Source: Cupriavidus laharis
GTDB lineage: Bacteria; Pseudomonadota; Gammaproteobacteria; Burkholderiales; Burkholderiaceae
Reading direction: 5' to 3'
Length of the DNA stretch: 64,000 nucleotides
Assembly (NCBI RefSeq): GCF_914271435.1
Contig: NZ_CAJZAI010000004.1
Span: 464,744 to 528,743 of the forward strand
Shown here: positions 16,180 to 28,643 of the stretch, piece after piece
Layout of the letters: each line of letters begins with the position of its first letter
Position numbering within the stretch: position 1 is the first letter of the stretch
Made by a program: the position numbers and the translations under genes
Notes under the pieces: generated by a model
Seen by the model: only the letters and a program-made list of their open reading frames with translations
Told to the model about the DNA's origin: nothing
Databases searched by the model: none

Positions 16180-18186
16180 ATGCCGCGCGCACTCGAGCCC
16201 GCCGAGCCCATCCTGTCTGCCGAAGGCACCCCGTATTCCCCACGCTACGACGACGTCTACCACAGCGCCAAAGGCGGCCTGGCGCAGGCGCGTCACGTTT
16301 TCCTTGCCGGCAACGGGCTGCCGCTGGCCTGGGCGGGGCGCGAGCAGTTCGTGATCGTAGAGACCGGTTTCGGGCAGGGGCTGAACTTCCTGGCGACCTG
16401 GCAAGCGTGGCGCAATGATCCGCAGCGCTGCACCCGCCTGCACTTCGTCTCGATCGAAAAGCACCCGTTCACGCGCCAGGGGCTGGGGCAACTGCATGCC
16501 GGGCTGGCGGAATTGTTGCCGCTTGCCATGCAGTTGCAGGCGGCCTGGCCGGAAGCGCTGCCCGGCCTGCACCGGCTTGCCTTCGAAGGTGGCGGCGTGA
16601 CGCTGACACTCGCACTGGGCGATATCGAGACCGTGCTGCCAAAGCTTGCGGCGGGAGCCGACGCGTTCTACCTGGACGGCTTTTCCCCGGCGCGCAATGC
16701 GGATATGTGGTCACCCGCGGTGTTCCGCGGGCTGGCGCGCCTGGCGCGGCCGGGCGCCACGCTCGCGACCTACACGGCGGCGGGGTTCGTGCGCCGTGGG
16801 CTGCAGGAAGCCGGCTTCGAGGCGCGCAAGGCGCCGGGCTTCGGCGGCAAGCGCGACATGACGGTTGCGGCATTCCGCCCGGGGTGGAAGTCGAGGCGGC
16901 ATGCGCCAAGTCCGGCCGGCGACTGGAAGGTGCGGCATGCCATCGTGATCGGCGCTGGGCTGGCCGGCTGCGCCGTGACGGAAAGACTTGCCTCGCGCGG
17001 CTGGCAGGTGACGCTGCTGGATGCCCACGATGGCCCCGCCCGGCAGACGTCATCCCATCGTGCGGCCGCCATGCATGCGCATATCTCGGCCGACGACGGC
17101 CTGTTGTCCCGCCTGTCGCGCGCGGGAAACCAGTACGCGCTGCGTGCCTGGGCCGCGCTGGCTGCGGCTGGGCATCCGGTGGGATGGCATGGGTGCGGGG
17201 TGCTCCAGATCGGCGAAAACGAAGCGGAGTCCGAAGCGCAACGCGCTGCGCTCGAGGCGCTGGGACTGCCGGAGTCCTTCGTGCGCTGGATGACGCCCGG
17301 GGAAGCTGCCACCCATCACCACGCCGGCGTGCCGCGTGGGGGGCTGTGGTTCCCCCAGGGCGGCTGGGTGGCGCCGCCGGACATCTGCAATGCGCAGTTG
17401 CGCCGCGCGGGAGATGCCGTCCACGCGAGGTTTGGGACGCGCGTGGATCGCATCCGCCGGTGCGACGATGCGTGGCAGGCCATCGGTCACGATGGCGCCA
17501 CCCTGGCGTCGGCTCCCGTCCTGGTTCTGGCCAATGCTCACGAAGCGCCCAGGCTTGCCCCGATGCGGCACCAGGTGATCCGTCGTGTACGTGGCCAGCT
17601 CACCACGCTTGCGCCGGAGCAGGTCGGGCTGCTTGGGCAATGGCCCGATTGCGTGGTGACGGGGGCAGGGTACCTGCTCCCCAGCGCGGAAGATGGCAGT
17701 GTGCGGGTAGGGTCCAGCTATGAAGCCGACGAAGGGCCGCTGGTGGCGCGCACGGAAGTGCACGCCGCGAACCTGGAGCGTCTGGCCGGGTTGTTGCCTG
17801 GGGCTGGTGAGGCAGTCAGGAACCTGGACGCCAGCCGGATGAGTGGGTATGTCGGCGTGCGCACTGTTTCCCACAACCGCTTGCCAATGATTGGCCAGAT
17901 GCCGGACGAGGCAGCCGCCGCTGCCGCGGCGGTGGCATTGCGCGGGGCGCACTTGCGCGACGTTCCGCGCCTGCCGGGGCTTTACGTGGCACTTGCCTAT
18001 GCGTCGCGCGGCCTCACATGGGCGGCACTGGGGGCGGAATTGCTGGCAAGCCAGATCGAGGGCGAGCCCCTCCCGCTGGAAGCTGACCTGGCCGATGCCG
18101 TGGATCCGGCGCGCTTGCTCCTGCGTGCGCTGCGCCATGGGCAAGTGGTCCGCACAGAAGAGCATTCTGGTGGTGCGTCAGGGTAA
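16180..18186 (+). CDS. mnmC: Bifunctional tRNA 5-methylaminomethyl-2-thiouridine biosynthesis protein MnmC
   Basis: 668 residues, matching full-length MnmC. The N-terminal domain (about 1-240) is an S-adenosylmethionine-dependent methyltransferase with [15 protein letters not shown] and the catalytic-site [16 protein letters not shown]. The C-terminal domain is an FAD-dependent oxidase of the DAO fold, beginning with the dinucleotide motif [18 protein letters not shown] (about residue 254) and ending [23 protein letters not shown]. Together they convert cmnm5s2U to mnm5s2U at the wobble position of certain tRNAs. Both active domains look intact. It reads toward tig but has its own unit. Confidence 0.95.
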   Translation: MPRALEPAEPILSAEGTPYSPRYDDVYHSAKGGLAQARHVFLAGNGLPLAWAGREQFVIVETGFGQGLNFLATWQAWRNDPQRCTRLHFVSIEKHPFTRQGLGQLHAGLAELLPLAMQLQAAWPEALPGLHRLAFEGGGVTLTLALGDIETVLPKLAAGADAFYLDGFSPARNADMWSPAVFRGLARLARPGATLATYTAAGFVRRGLQEAGFEARKAPGFGGKRDMTVAAFRPGWKSRRHAPSPAGDWKVRHAIVIGAGLAGCAVTERLASRGWQVTLLDAHDGPARQTSSHRAAAMHAHISADDGLLSRLSRAGNQYALRAWAALAAAGHPVGWHGCGVLQIGENEAESEAQRAALEALGLPESFVRWMTPGEAATHHHAGVPRGGLWFPQGGWVAPPDICNAQLRRAGDAVHARFGTRVDRIRRCDDAWQAIGHDGATLASAPVLVLANAHEAPRLAPMRHQVIRRVRGQLTTLAPEQVGLLGQWPDCVVTGAGYLLPSAEDGSVRVGSSYEADEGPLVARTEVHAANLERLAGLLPGAGEAVRNLDASRMSGYVGVRTVSHNRLPMIGQMPDEAAAAAAAVALRGAHLRDVPRLPGLYVALAYASRGLTWAALGAELLASQIEGEPLPLEADLADAVDPARLLLRALRHGQVVRTEEHSGGASG

Positions 18187-18338
18187 AAACTGCCGGAACC
18201 GGACGCGAATCGTGCGATAATGCCCGTTTTCCGTTTGCGCGGACCTTGCAATTCGCGGGCACGCGCCAGTGCCGGACTGGCCGGCGCGCAAGCGATTGCG
18301 CTACGAACACAACTACATTTCTGGATTGGATCACGACC

Positions 18339-19694
18339 ATGTCGAACGTCATTGAAAACCTCGGCAAACTGGACCGCAAGGTGACCCTGGCCATTCCCAA
18401 GGCCGAAGTCGAAAAGGAAAAGCAGGAACGCCTGGTTCGCCTGTCGAAGACGGTGAAGATGTCGGGCTTCCGTCCGGGCAAGGTGCCGATGAAGATGGTC
18501 GAGAAGCAGTACGGCCAACAAGTCGAATTCGAAGTGCGCTTCGACAAGGCTGCCCGCAAGTTCTTCGACATCACGAAGGAACAGGAGGTCAAGGTTGCCG
18601 GCCAGCCGAAGTTCGAGATCAAGACCGAAGGCGTGGGCGAGGACGAAGTCGCGTTCGACGCCACCTTCGAGGTGTACCCGGAAGTCAAGCTGGGCGACCT
18701 GTCGGGCGCGGAAGTGACGCGCACCAAGACCGATATCACCGACGCCGAAATCGACAAGACCATCGACATCCTGCGCAAGCAACGCGTGCACTACCACGTG
18801 CGTGGCGAAGCTGGTGAGCACGGCGACGGCGGCGGCGACGTGACCGCCCAGAACGGCGACCGTGTCACGCTGGACTTCGTCGGCAAGATCGAAGGCGTGG
18901 AGTTCGCCGGCGGCAAGGCCGAGGACTTCCCGTTCGTGCTGGGCGAAGGCCGCATGCTGCCCGAGTTCGAGGCTGCCACGCTGGGTCTGAAGGTTGGCGA
19001 GAGCAAGAGCTTCCCGCTGTCGTTCCCGGCCGACTATCACGGCAAGGACGTGGCCGGCAAGACCGCCGAGTTCACCGTCACGCTGAAGAAGATCGAGTGG
19101 GCCCACCTGCCGGAAGTGAACGATGCGTTCGCCAAGTCGCTGGGCATCGCCGACGGCAGCATCGAGAAGATGCGCGCCGACATCCGCGAGAACCTCGAGC
19201 GTGAAGTGAAGCGCCGCACGCACGCCATGCTGAAGGACCAGGTCATGGAAGCGCTGCTGAAGGTGAGCGAGCTGGATGTGCCCAAGGCCCTGATCGAGCA
19301 GGACCAGGAGCGCCTGGTGCAGATGGCCCGCCGCGACCTGGAACAGCGTGGCATGCCGAACGCCAAGGACATGCCGATTCCGGCCGAGATGTTTGCGCAG
19401 CAGGCCGAGCGCCGTGTCAAGCTGGGCCTGATCCTGGCCGAGATCGTCAAGGCCCACGGCCTGGAAGCCAAGGCCGACCAGATCAAGGCCGAGATCGAGG
19501 ACTTCGCCAAGAGCTACGAAGACCCGAAGGAAGTCATGCGCTGGTACTACGGCGACCAGCAGCGCCTGGCCGAGATGGAAGCCTACGTGCTCGAAAACAA
19601 CGTGGTAAATTTCGTGTGCGACAAGGCCAAGGTCACCGACAAGACGGTGTCCTTCGAGGAACTGACCGCCGAAGGCAACGCACCGCAAGCCTGA
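18339..19694 (+). CDS. tig: Trigger factor
   Basis: 451 residues. The ribosome-binding signature, GFRPGKVP, is at about residues 45-52 within the N-terminal domain. The FKBP-type prolyl isomerase domain lies around 165-250 ([32 protein letters not shown]), followed by the helical C-terminal arms that cradle nascent chains. It binds at the exit of the ribosomal tunnel and helps new proteins fold. The start [14 protein letters not shown] is chosen over the longer open frame from 18246 by match to the family. It opens the tig-clpP-clpX-lon block. A GATAAT box at 18216-18221 may be its -10 element. Confidence 0.97.
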   Translation: MSNVIENLGKLDRKVTLAIPKAEVEKEKQERLVRLSKTVKMSGFRPGKVPMKMVEKQYGQQVEFEVRFDKAARKFFDITKEQEVKVAGQPKFEIKTEGVGEDEVAFDATFEVYPEVKLGDLSGAEVTRTKTDITDAEIDKTIDILRKQRVHYHVRGEAGEHGDGGGDVTAQNGDRVTLDFVGKIEGVEFAGGKAEDFPFVLGEGRMLPEFEAATLGLKVGESKSFPLSFPADYHGKDVAGKTAEFTVTLKKIEWAHLPEVNDAFAKSLGIADGSIEKMRADIRENLEREVKRRTHAMLKDQVMEALLKVSELDVPKALIEQDQERLVQMARRDLEQRGMPNAKDMPIPAEMFAQQAERRVKLGLILAEIVKAHGLEAKADQIKAEIEDFAKSYEDPKEVMRWYYGDQQRLAEMEAYVLENNVVNFVCDKAKVTDKTVSFEELTAEGNAPQA

Positions 19695-19784
19695 GGTCCG
19701 GCATGATTCGCAGCCCCCGCGCCACGGCGCGGGGATGTGAAGCCCGGCGTTCCTTGCCATCCAACGATACCCTGGAGAACTTGC

Positions 19785-20435
19785 ATGACCCGCAATGATT
19801 TGCTTGACCGTCTCGCCACCACGCAGGCTTCGGCGCTGGAAACCCAGGGTCTGGGGCTGGTGCCGATGGTGGTCGAGCAGTCCGGCCGGGGCGAGCGCGC
19901 CTACGACATCTACTCGCGCCTGCTGAAGGAGCGCGTGGTGTTCCTGGTTGGCGAGGTCAATGACCAGACCGCCAACCTGGTGGTGGCGCAGTTGCTGTTC
20001 CTGGAAAGCGAGAACCCGGACAAGGATATTTCGCTGTACATCAACTCGCCGGGCGGTTCGGTCTCGGCAGGTCTGGCGATCTACGACACCATGCAGTTCG
20101 TCAAGCCCGATGTACAGACGCTGTGCATGGGCATGGCAGCGAGCATGGGCGCGTTCCTGCTGGCGGCTGGTGCCAAGGGCAAGCGTTCCGCTCTGCCGAA
20201 CTCGCGCATCATGATTCACCAGCCGCTGGGCGGCGCGCGTGGCCAGGCCTCCGATATCGAGATCCAGGCACGCGAGATCCTGTATCTGCGCGAGCGTCTG
20301 AACAGCATCCTGTCCGAAGTGACCGGCCAGCCGGTCGAGAAGATTGCGCGCGACACCGATCGCGACAACTTCATGAGCGGCGACCAGGCAGTGGACTACG
20401 GCCTGATCGACAAGGTCATTGCCCGCCGCGGCTGA
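19785..20435 (+). CDS. clpP: ATP-dependent Clp protease proteolytic subunit ClpP
   Basis: 216 residues from an ATG with GGAGA upstream. The catalytic triad is visible: Ser120 in [12 protein letters not shown], His145 in [10 protein letters not shown] and Asp193 in DTDRDNFM. The N-terminal residues up to about 25 likely include a short propeptide. ClpP forms a barrel of two seven-membered rings that degrades proteins unfolded by ClpX or ClpA. It follows tig by 90 bp, which include a GC-rich hairpin at about 19715-19734, and is followed by a good terminator, so clpX is at least partly transcribed from its own promoter. Confidence 0.97.
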   Translation: MTRNDLLDRLATTQASALETQGLGLVPMVVEQSGRGERAYDIYSRLLKERVVFLVGEVNDQTANLVVAQLLFLESENPDKDISLYINSPGGSVSAGLAIYDTMQFVKPDVQTLCMGMAASMGAFLLAAGAKGKRSALPNSRIMIHQPLGGARGQASDIEIQAREILYLRERLNSILSEVTGQPVEKIARDTDRDNFMSGDQAVDYGLIDKVIARRG

Positions 20436-20510
20436 TGCTGCGGGCTGCCGCCGCGGCAAGGTCTTATGCGGCGGCATGTTGGCTGGCCAATCGGCACAGG
20501 CTACACCTGA

Positions 20511-20534
20511 ACGAGGCCTTGTGCCTCGTTTTTT
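20511..20534 (+). terminator. Intrinsic terminator after clpP
   Basis: ACGAGGC (20511-20517) pairs with GCCTCGT (20523-20529) around loop CTTGT, followed by six T residues. Confidence 0.75.
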
Positions 20535-20589
20535 GCATTTGTCCCACATACCGGGGTAACCCCCGCCGGCTGGGCAAATTGTTTTGGCG

Positions 20590-20647
20590 TATGATGCGTT
20601 AGAAGCGTACTCCTGCGACGCCCTCCGTGTCGCAGTGCGCACACTGC
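20590..20647 (+). promoter_or_regulatory. clpX promoter -10 box and structured leader
   Basis: TATGAT at 20590-20595 is a plausible -10 box. The leader that follows can form hairpin A (CTGCGAC at 20613-20619 with GTCGCAG at 20629-20635) or hairpin B (GCAGTG at 20632-20637 with CACTGC at 20642-20647). They share the GCAG at 20632-20635 and so exclude each other. Confidence 0.35.
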
Positions 20648-20663
20648 TAAGTGACTGATTCCT

Positions 20664-21941
20664 ATGGCGGAAAAAAAAGGTTCATCCAGCGAGAAGCTTC
20701 TCTACTGCTCCTTCTGCGGCAAGAGCCAGCATGAAGTGAAGAAGCTGATTGCCGGCCCGTCGGTGTTCATCTGCGACGAATGCATCGACCTGTGCAACGA
20801 AATCATCCGCGACGAAGCCACGGCATCCGAGAAAGATGCGGCAACGGCCACGCGCTCCGACCTGCCTACGCCGCACGAGATCCGCGAAAGCCTGGATCAG
20901 TATGTGATCGGTCAGGAACAGGCCAAGAAGATTCTGGCAGTAGCGGTGTACAACCACTACAAGCGCCTGAAGCACCTTGGCAAGAAGGATGATGTCGAGC
21001 TTTCCAAGAGCAACATCCTGCTCATCGGCCCGACCGGCTCGGGCAAGACGCTGCTCGCCCAGACGCTGGCTCGCCTGCTCAACGTGCCGTTCGTGATCGC
21101 GGACGCGACCACGCTGACCGAAGCCGGCTATGTCGGCGAGGATGTCGAGAACATCATCCAGAAGTTGCTGCAGAACTGCAATTACGAGGTCGAGAAAGCG
21201 CAGCGCGGTATTGTCTACATCGACGAAATCGACAAGATCTCCCGGAAGTCGGATAACCCGTCGATCACGCGCGACGTGTCGGGCGAAGGCGTCCAGCAGG
21301 CGCTGCTGAAACTGATCGAAGGCACCATGGCCTCGGTACCGCCGCAAGGTGGCCGCAAGCACCCGAATCAGGACTTCCTGCAGGTGGATACCACCAACAT
21401 CCTGTTCATCTGCGGCGGAGCATTTGACGGCCTGGAGAAGGTCATCATGCAGCGCTCGGACAAGACCGGCATCGGTTTTGCTGCGCAGGTGCAGAGCAAG
21501 GAAGAGCGTGACGTCAGCGAAGTGTTGCCGCAGACCGAGCCGGAAGACTTGATCAAGTTCGGCCTGATTCCCGAACTGATCGGCCGCCTGCCGGTGGTCG
21601 CCACGCTGGCCAAGCTGGATGAGACGGCGCTGGTGCAGATCCTAGTCGAGCCCAAGAATGCGCTGGTCAAGCAATACCAGAAGCTGCTGGCGATGGAAGG
21701 CGTCGAGCTGGAAATCCGTCCGGCGGCGCTGTCGGCCATCGCCCGCAAGGCGATCCGTCGCAAGACGGGCGCGCGCGGGCTGCGGTCAATCCTTGAGCAG
21801 TCGCTGATGGATGTCATGTACGACCTGCCCAACTACAAGGGCGTGCAGAAAGTGGTCATCGACGAGAGCACCATTAACGGGGACGCACCGCCGCTGCTGA
21901 TGTACGAGGAGCAGCAGCCGAAGGTGTCAGGCTCCAACTGA
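20664..21941 (+). CDS. clpX: ATP-dependent Clp protease ATPase subunit ClpX
   Basis: 425 residues. The N-terminal zinc-binding domain has four cysteines, Cys15, Cys18, Cys37 and Cys40. The AAA+ core has Walker A GPTGSGKT at 122-129, Walker [11 protein letters not shown], the sensor and arginine-finger region, and the IGF-type ClpP-docking loop, here TGIGFAAQ. ClpX unfolds tagged substrates and feeds them to ClpP. The ATG has no obvious ribosome-binding site (GATTCCT precedes it), but the family alignment supports this start. It is followed by a strong terminator before lon. Confidence 0.97.
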   Translation: MAEKKGSSSEKLLYCSFCGKSQHEVKKLIAGPSVFICDECIDLCNEIIRDEATASEKDAATATRSDLPTPHEIRESLDQYVIGQEQAKKILAVAVYNHYKRLKHLGKKDDVELSKSNILLIGPTGSGKTLLAQTLARLLNVPFVIADATTLTEAGYVGEDVENIIQKLLQNCNYEVEKAQRGIVYIDEIDKISRKSDNPSITRDVSGEGVQQALLKLIEGTMASVPPQGGRKHPNQDFLQVDTTNILFICGGAFDGLEKVIMQRSDKTGIGFAAQVQSKEERDVSEVLPQTEPEDLIKFGLIPELIGRLPVVATLAKLDETALVQILVEPKNALVKQYQKLLAMEGVELEIRPAALSAIARKAIRRKTGARGLRSILEQSLMDVMYDLPNYKGVQKVVIDESTINGDAPPLLMYEEQQPKVSGSN

Positions 21942-21991
21942 CGCGAGCGCTGTCCGGGTAAAGTGGTCAGGAGCCCACGGCAGCCAGCCAG

Positions 21992-22025
21992 AAGGCCGTT
22001 CGCGTAGAAGCGAGCGGCTTTTTTT
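21992..22025 (+). terminator. Intrinsic terminator after clpX
   Basis: GCCGTTCGC (21995-22003) pairs with GCGAGCGGC (22010-22018) through one G-T wobble; loop GTAGAA; seven T residues follow. Confidence 0.8.
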
Positions 22026-22136
22026 GTTTATTTCAACCGACGAAGAGGAGGAAACGCGGGTATGCTGTTCCAGAGGGGCCTGCAAGTGCAGGATGCGACA
22101 TCAGCCTGTCAATCCGAATCGGTTTCGTCGCGGTAT

Positions 22137-22164
22137 CTTGTAATCGATTTGGGCGGCCCAATTT
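22137..22164 (+). promoter_or_regulatory. Candidate heat-shock (sigma-32) promoter of lon
   Basis: CTTGTAA (22137-22143), a 13-bp spacer and CCCAATTT (22157-22164) resemble the sigma-32 pattern CTTGAAA with CCCATNT. It lies 30 bp before the lon start codon. Lon is a heat-shock gene in many proteobacteria. Confidence 0.5.
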
Positions 22165-22194
22165 ACGCCTTAAATGACTGACTTGGGGAAAATG

Positions 22195-24606
<2,412 letters not shown>

Positions 24607-24641
24607 TCCGTCTGCCATCCGCCTGCCGCAGGGCAGGCCAG

Positions 24642-24672
24642 AACGCCGCGGAGTCACATCCGCGGCGTTTTT
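24642..24672 (+). terminator. Intrinsic terminator after lon
   Basis: AACGCCGCGGA (24642-24652) and TCCGCGGCGTT (24659-24669) form an 11-bp perfect stem with loop GTCACA, followed by a run of five T residues. Confidence 0.85.
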
Positions 24673-24733
24673 CTCTATTGCGATGGTGCAGAGTGTTCGA
24701 TGCGAATCTTTGCGGGATGATTGCGATCAGTGC

Positions 24734-24763
24734 TTGGCAAATCGAAAACTCTCGTATTACAAT
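24734..24763 (+). promoter_or_regulatory. Promoter of the tRNA-Val/tRNA-Asp unit
   Basis: TTGGCA (24734-24739), 18-bp spacer, TACAAT (24758-24763). Transcription would begin near 24771, some 90 nt before mature tRNA-Val. Confidence 0.5.
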
Positions 24764-24860
24764 CGCGGCCTCGCAACGCAAACAGCGGCAACCATGCAGT
24801 AACCGCCGAGTCGTGCGAAGCGAGATACCCTGCAGGCTGCTGTGCCTGCGATGGTCAAGT

Positions 24861-24936
24861 GGGTGCTTAGCTCAGCTGGTAGAGCGGCGCCCTTACAAGG
24901 CGTAGGTCGGGGGTTCGAACCCCTCAGCACCCACCA
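24861..24936 (+). tRNA. tRNA-Val(UAC)
   Basis: 76 nt with encoded CCA. The acceptor arms GGGTGCT and AGCACCC pair; the D arm has AGCTCAGCTGGTAGAGC; the anticodon loop CTTACAA gives TAC; the T arm is GGGGGTTCGAACCCC. Confidence 0.97.
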
Positions 24937-24981
24937 CTTCACCATCGCGGATGTGCCTTGGCTTTCGCAGGAACCGACAAA

Positions 24982-25058
24982 GGAGTGGTAGTTCAGTCGG
25001 TTAGAATACCGGCCTGTCACGCCGGGGGTCGCGGGTTCGAGTCCCGTCCACTCCGCCA
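24982..25058 (+). tRNA. tRNA-Asp(GUC)
   Basis: 77 nt with encoded CCA. The acceptor arms GGAGTGG and CCACTCC pair; anticodon loop CTGTCAC gives GTC; the T arm is GCGGGTTCGAGTCCCGT. It lies 45 bp after tRNA-Val and is probably co-transcribed with it. Confidence 0.97.
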
Positions 25059-25071
25059 GATCATGTCATGC

Positions 25072-25099
25072 AAAAATGCCCGCAGATGCGGGCATTTTT
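25072..25099 (+). terminator. Intrinsic terminator after tRNA-Asp
   Basis: AAAAATGCCCGC (25072-25083) and GCGGGCATTTTT (25088-25099) form a perfect 12-bp stem with loop AGAT, A-rich before and T-rich after, so it can work in both directions. Confidence 0.85.
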
Positions 25100-25253
25100 G
25101 CTTTGTGGCGCCAGCGCTCCCAATCTGGCGAGATGCGGGATTGTGCCCCGCATCTGCAACGCTTCCAGGGGGCGCCAAATGGCGGTGCAGCGCCCGGCTC
25201 CTGCTAGAATCGCGGAGTTTGACCTTCGTGCCAACCCTCTTACCCGAGTCCGC

Positions 25254-27203
25254 ATGCTTGATTTCGTACGCAACAACCGGCGCCTGATGCTTTTGCTGCT
25301 GCTGGTGCTTGTCTTTCCTTCGTTCGTGTTCTTTGGCGTGGAGAGCTATTCGCGCTTCATGGACAGCTCGCACGATGTCGCGAAGGTCGACGGCCGCGCG
25401 ATCACGGTGCAGGAACTGGACAACGTGGTGCGTGAACAGAGCGAACGCATGCGCCAGATGCTGGGGGCCAGCTACGATCCGCGCCAGTTCGAAGGCCCGG
25501 CGCTGCGCAAGAGCGTGATGGACCAGCTGATCCTGCAGCGCGTGGTGGCCAACGAGGTGGCACGCGAGCACCTGACGGTGTCGAACGCACGTCTGTTCGA
25601 GGCGATCAACAGCATCCCGGCCATTGCGCAACTGCCGCGCAAGCAGGATGGCTCGATCGACGACAAGGCCTATCTGCAACTGCTGGCGGCGCAGGGCATG
25701 ACGCCGGAGCAGTTCGATGCGCGCATGCGCTTTGACCTGGCCACGCAGCAGCTGGGCGCCTCGATCGCCGGCACGGCGTTCATACCCAAGTCGCTGCTCG
25801 ACCGTCTGATCGCCGTGCGCGACCAGCAGCGCGACGTGCAGGCGCTGCTGTTCAAGCCGGCCGACTACACGGCCAAGGTACAGCCGGATGCCGCTGCGCT
25901 GAAGGTATATTACGAGAGCCACCAGTCGGCGTTCTCGGTGCCCGAGCAGGCCAAGGTGGAATATGTCGTGCTGTCCGGCGATGCGCTGGCGGCAGCGCAG
26001 GCGGTCACGCCGGAGGAACTGAAGTCCTACTACGACAGCAACATCGCGCGCTTCCGCACGGATGAGCAGCGCCGCGCGAGCCATATCCTGATCGCGGCGC
26101 CCAAGGATGCTCCGGCGGCGGAGCGCCAGGCGGCCAAGGAAAAGGCAAGCAAGTTGCTGGAAGACCTGCGCAAGCACCCCGACACGTTTGCGGACGTGGC
26201 GCGCAAGCAATCGCAGGACCCGGGTTCGGCGGAAAAGGGCGGTGACCTCGGCTTCATGGGCCATGGCGCGCTGGTCAAGCCGTTCGAGGATGCCATGTAC
26301 GCGCTCAAGGAAGGCCAGATCAGCGACGTGGTGGAAACGGACTACGGCTACCACATCATCAAGCTGACCGGCATCAAGCCGGCCGAGACCAAGCCGCTGG
26401 ATGCCGTGCGGCCCGAGTTGGAGGCCGAGCTGCGCAAGCAGTTTGCCGCCAAGAAGTACGCGGAAGATGCCGATGCGTTCGGCAATATGGTGTACGAGCA
26501 GTCCGACAGCCTGAAGCCCGCTGCCGACAAGTTCAAGCTGACGATCCAGACCGCGGACAACGTGACCCGCCAGCCGAGCGCGGCGCTGGGCGAGAACAAC
26601 CCGCTCAACAACGAGAAGGTGCTCAAGGCGCTGTTCAGCGATGACGCCATCAAGAACAAGCGCAACACAGAGGCCATCCAGGTCGGCCCGACTACGCTGG
26701 TTGCGGCCCGCATCGTGGAATACCGCCCGGCAACCGTGCGCAAGTTCGAGGAGGTCGAAGCCAAGGTGCGCGGAGGCTACGTCGCCCAGCAGGCCGCGGA
26801 ACTGGCCCGCAAGGACGGGGAGGCACGCCTGGAGGCGCTGAAGAAGAGCGACAGCGCGCAAGGCTTCGGCACTGTCACCATGGTGTCGCGTGCCAAGGCC
26901 GAAGGCATGGAGCCCAAGGCAGTGGAAGCCATCATGCGGGCGGATGCCTCGAAGCTGCCCGCCGTGGTCGGCGTGGACCTGGGCGCGAACGGCTACGCGG
27001 TCTACCGCATTACCAAGGTCACCCAGCCGCAACAAGCCAACGATGGCCAGCGCCAGGCGGAAGCACAGCAGCTTGCGCAACTGGCTGGCCAGACAGAGCT
27101 TGGTGCCTACTACGAGAGCCTGAAGGCACGCTCGAAGGTCAAGATCCTCAGGCCGGTAGCGGCGGCCGATACGGCGGCTGGCAGCGACGCAGCTGCACAA
27201 TAA
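25254..27203 (+). CDS. ppiD: Periplasmic folding chaperone PpiD (peptidyl-prolyl isomerase D)
   Basis: 649 residues. The N-terminus MLDFVRNNRRLMLLLLLVLVFPSF is a membrane anchor with the rest in the periplasm. A SurA-like chaperone region follows, then a parvulin domain at about 270-372 (RASHILIAAP through DYGYHIIKLTG). The C-terminal part (about 400-649) is the PpiD-specific extension. PpiD sits beside the SecYEG translocon and assists proteins emerging into the periplasm. The start at 25254 is preferred over the long upstream open frame because the preceding bases include tRNA-Asp's terminator. A TAGAAT box at 25204-25209 may be the -10 element. Its place after lon is conserved in many proteobacteria. 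Confidence 0.93.
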   Translation: MLDFVRNNRRLMLLLLLVLVFPSFVFFGVESYSRFMDSSHDVAKVDGRAITVQELDNVVREQSERMRQMLGASYDPRQFEGPALRKSVMDQLILQRVVANEVAREHLTVSNARLFEAINSIPAIAQLPRKQDGSIDDKAYLQLLAAQGMTPEQFDARMRFDLATQQLGASIAGTAFIPKSLLDRLIAVRDQQRDVQALLFKPADYTAKVQPDAAALKVYYESHQSAFSVPEQAKVEYVVLSGDALAAAQAVTPEELKSYYDSNIARFRTDEQRRASHILIAAPKDAPAAERQAAKEKASKLLEDLRKHPDTFADVARKQSQDPGSAEKGGDLGFMGHGALVKPFEDAMYALKEGQISDVVETDYGYHIIKLTGIKPAETKPLDAVRPELEAELRKQFAAKKYAEDADAFGNMVYEQSDSLKPAADKFKLTIQTADNVTRQPSAALGENNPLNNEKVLKALFSDDAIKNKRNTEAIQVGPTTLVAARIVEYRPATVRKFEEVEAKVRGGYVAQQAAELARKDGEARLEALKKSDSAQGFGTVTMVSRAKAEGMEPKAVEAIMRADASKLPAVVGVDLGANGYAVYRITKVTQPQQANDGQRQAEAQQLAQLAGQTELGAYYESLKARSKVKILRPVAAADTAAGSDAAAQ

Positions 27204-27219
27204 GACCCGGACCAACGGC

Positions 27220-27259
27220 AAAGACCCCTGCATATTTTTTGGCAGGGGTCTTTTCTTTT
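27220..27259 (+). terminator. Intrinsic terminator after ppiD
   Basis: AAAGACCCCTGC (27220-27231) and GCAGGGGTCTTT (27242-27253) form a 12-bp stem; the loop and the tail are both T-rich. Confidence 0.85.
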
Positions 27260-27281
27260 GTGCAGTCAGCGTGCATTGTCG

Positions 27282-27938
27282 TCAGCCTTTCCCGCCGGCC
27301 TTGAGCAAGGGCTTGAGCTGGGGCCATACGGTGTCCAGCAGGGCGGGCTGCGCATCCGCGGTCGGATGGATGCGGTCTGGCTGGAACCAGTCCTGGCGCG
27401 CGATGACCTTGTCGAGGAAGAACGGCACCAGCGGTGCCTTGAATTCCCGGGCCAGCCGTGGATAGAGCGCGAAGAACTTCTCAGTGTAGTCCTGGCCGTA
27501 GTTCGGCGGGATGCGCATGCCGATCAGCAGCACGCGGGCGCCGGCTTTCTGCGCGCCGCCAACGATCGTGCGCAGGTTGGATTCGGTTACCGTCAGCGAG
27601 AGGCCGCGCAAGGCGTCATTGGCGCCCAGTTCCACGATGACGACGGCGGGGCGATGCCGCGCCAGCAGCTCCGGCAGGCGTGTCTTGCCGCCAATCGTGG
27701 TCTCGCCGCTGATGCTCGCGTTGACGACGCTATAATCAAGGCGCTCTTTCTGCAAGCGCTGCTGCAGCAGGCTGACCCAGCCAGAGCCGCGCGCGATGCC
27801 GTATTCGGCCGAGAGGCTGTCGCCAAGCACCAGTACGGCAGGCGCTGCCTGAGCGGCGGCGGCTGCCGCCGACACCACGAAGGCCATGCAGGCGGCCAGT
27901 GCCGCCTTGTGCCAACTGCTTCGGATCCAACTCTTCAT
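27282..27938 (-). CDS. tesA: Periplasmic acyl-CoA thioesterase / arylesterase TesA
   Basis: 218 residues, SGNH/GDSL hydrolase. A signal peptide covers about 1-32 (ending AAQAA), so the enzyme is periplasmic. The blocks are GDSLSAEYG with nucleophile Ser41, SGETTIGG (Gly), GANDALRG (Asn) and DRIHPTADAQ (catalytic Asp/His). It is the TesA/thioesterase I/protease I/lysophospholipase L1 type. The ATG at 27938 has AGAGGAC upstream. Its start codon overlaps that of the divergent ABC ATPase gene by 2 bp, the same divergent pairing as tesA-ybbA in E. coli. Confidence 0.92.
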   Translation of the reverse strand: MKSWIRSSWHKAALAACMAFVVSAAAAAAQAAPAVLVLGDSLSAEYGIARGSGWVSLLQQRLQKERLDYSVVNASISGETTIGGKTRLPELLARHRPAVVIVELGANDALRGLSLTVTESNLRTIVGGAQKAGARVLLIGMRIPPNYGQDYTEKFFALYPRLAREFKAPLVPFFLDKVIARQDWFQPDRIHPTADAQPALLDTVWPQLKPLLKAGGKG

Positions 27939-28635
27939 GTCCTCTTCCATCCTCGACGTCGAGTCATTGGGAAAGACCGTTGCCGATACGACCGGTTCGC
28001 TGACGATTCTGCACGACGTCACGTTTTCCGTCACGGGCGGCGAAACGCTTGCCATCGTGGGGGCATCGGGCTCGGGCAAGTCCACGCTGCTCGGCTTGCT
28101 GGCCGGGCTGGACCTGCCTACGAGCGGCGCCGTGCGGCTCATGGGCCAGGACCTCTTTGCGCTGGACGAGGATCAGCGTGCCGCGCTGCGGGGCAGGCAT
28201 GTGGGTTTCGTGTTCCAGTCGTTCCAGCTCGTGGGGCACCTGACTGCGCTGGAGAATGTCATGTTGCCGCTCGAGTTGCGCGGCGAAACGGAACAGGTCA
28301 GGGAGCGGGCGGTCGATATGCTCCAACGCGTCGGCCTGGGCGCACGGCTCAACCACTATCCGCGCACGCTTTCGGGCGGTGAGCAGCAGCGTGTGGCGCT
28401 TGCCCGTGCGTTCGTCACGCGTCCCGATATCCTGTTTGCCGACGAGCCTACGGGCAGCCTCGATACGTCTACTGGCGAGGCCGTGATCGCGCTGATGTTC
28501 GAACTCAACCGGGATGCCGGCTCCACGCTGGTGCTGGTTACCCACGACCGCTCGGTAGCGGCGCGTTGCAGCCGCATATTGACGATTGACGCTGGCCGCG
28601 TGGCCAGCGACGAGTGGATGGCGACGGAGGTTTAA
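27937..28635 (+). CDS. ABC transporter ATP-binding protein, YbbA/LolD type
   Basis: 232 residues. Walker [11 protein letters not shown]-loop FVFQSFQL, signature [15 protein letters not shown], Walker [13 protein letters not shown] and the H-loop VTHD are all intact. By sequence and by divergence from tesA it matches YbbA, the ATPase of a MacB-like exporter. The usual permease (YbbP) is not downstream: the gene ends 8 bp before the converging end of pgi. It must either pair with a distant permease or have another role. The ATG at 27937 lacks a ribosome-binding site, and a later start is possible but would shorten the first strand. Confidence 0.85.
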   Translation: MSSSILDVESLGKTVADTTGSLTILHDVTFSVTGGETLAIVGASGSGKSTLLGLLAGLDLPTSGAVRLMGQDLFALDEDQRAALRGRHVGFVFQSFQLVGHLTALENVMLPLELRGETEQVRERAVDMLQRVGLGARLNHYPRTLSGGEQQRVALARAFVTRPDILFADEPTGSLDTSTGEAVIALMFELNRDAGSTLVLVTHDRSVAARCSRILTIDAGRVASDEWMATEV

Positions 28636-28643
28636 ACGGAGGT

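Noticed and set aside
17997..20642. An 881-codon open frame antisense to mnmC, tig and clpP
   Set aside because: It crosses three certain genes and their terminators; no domain is visible.
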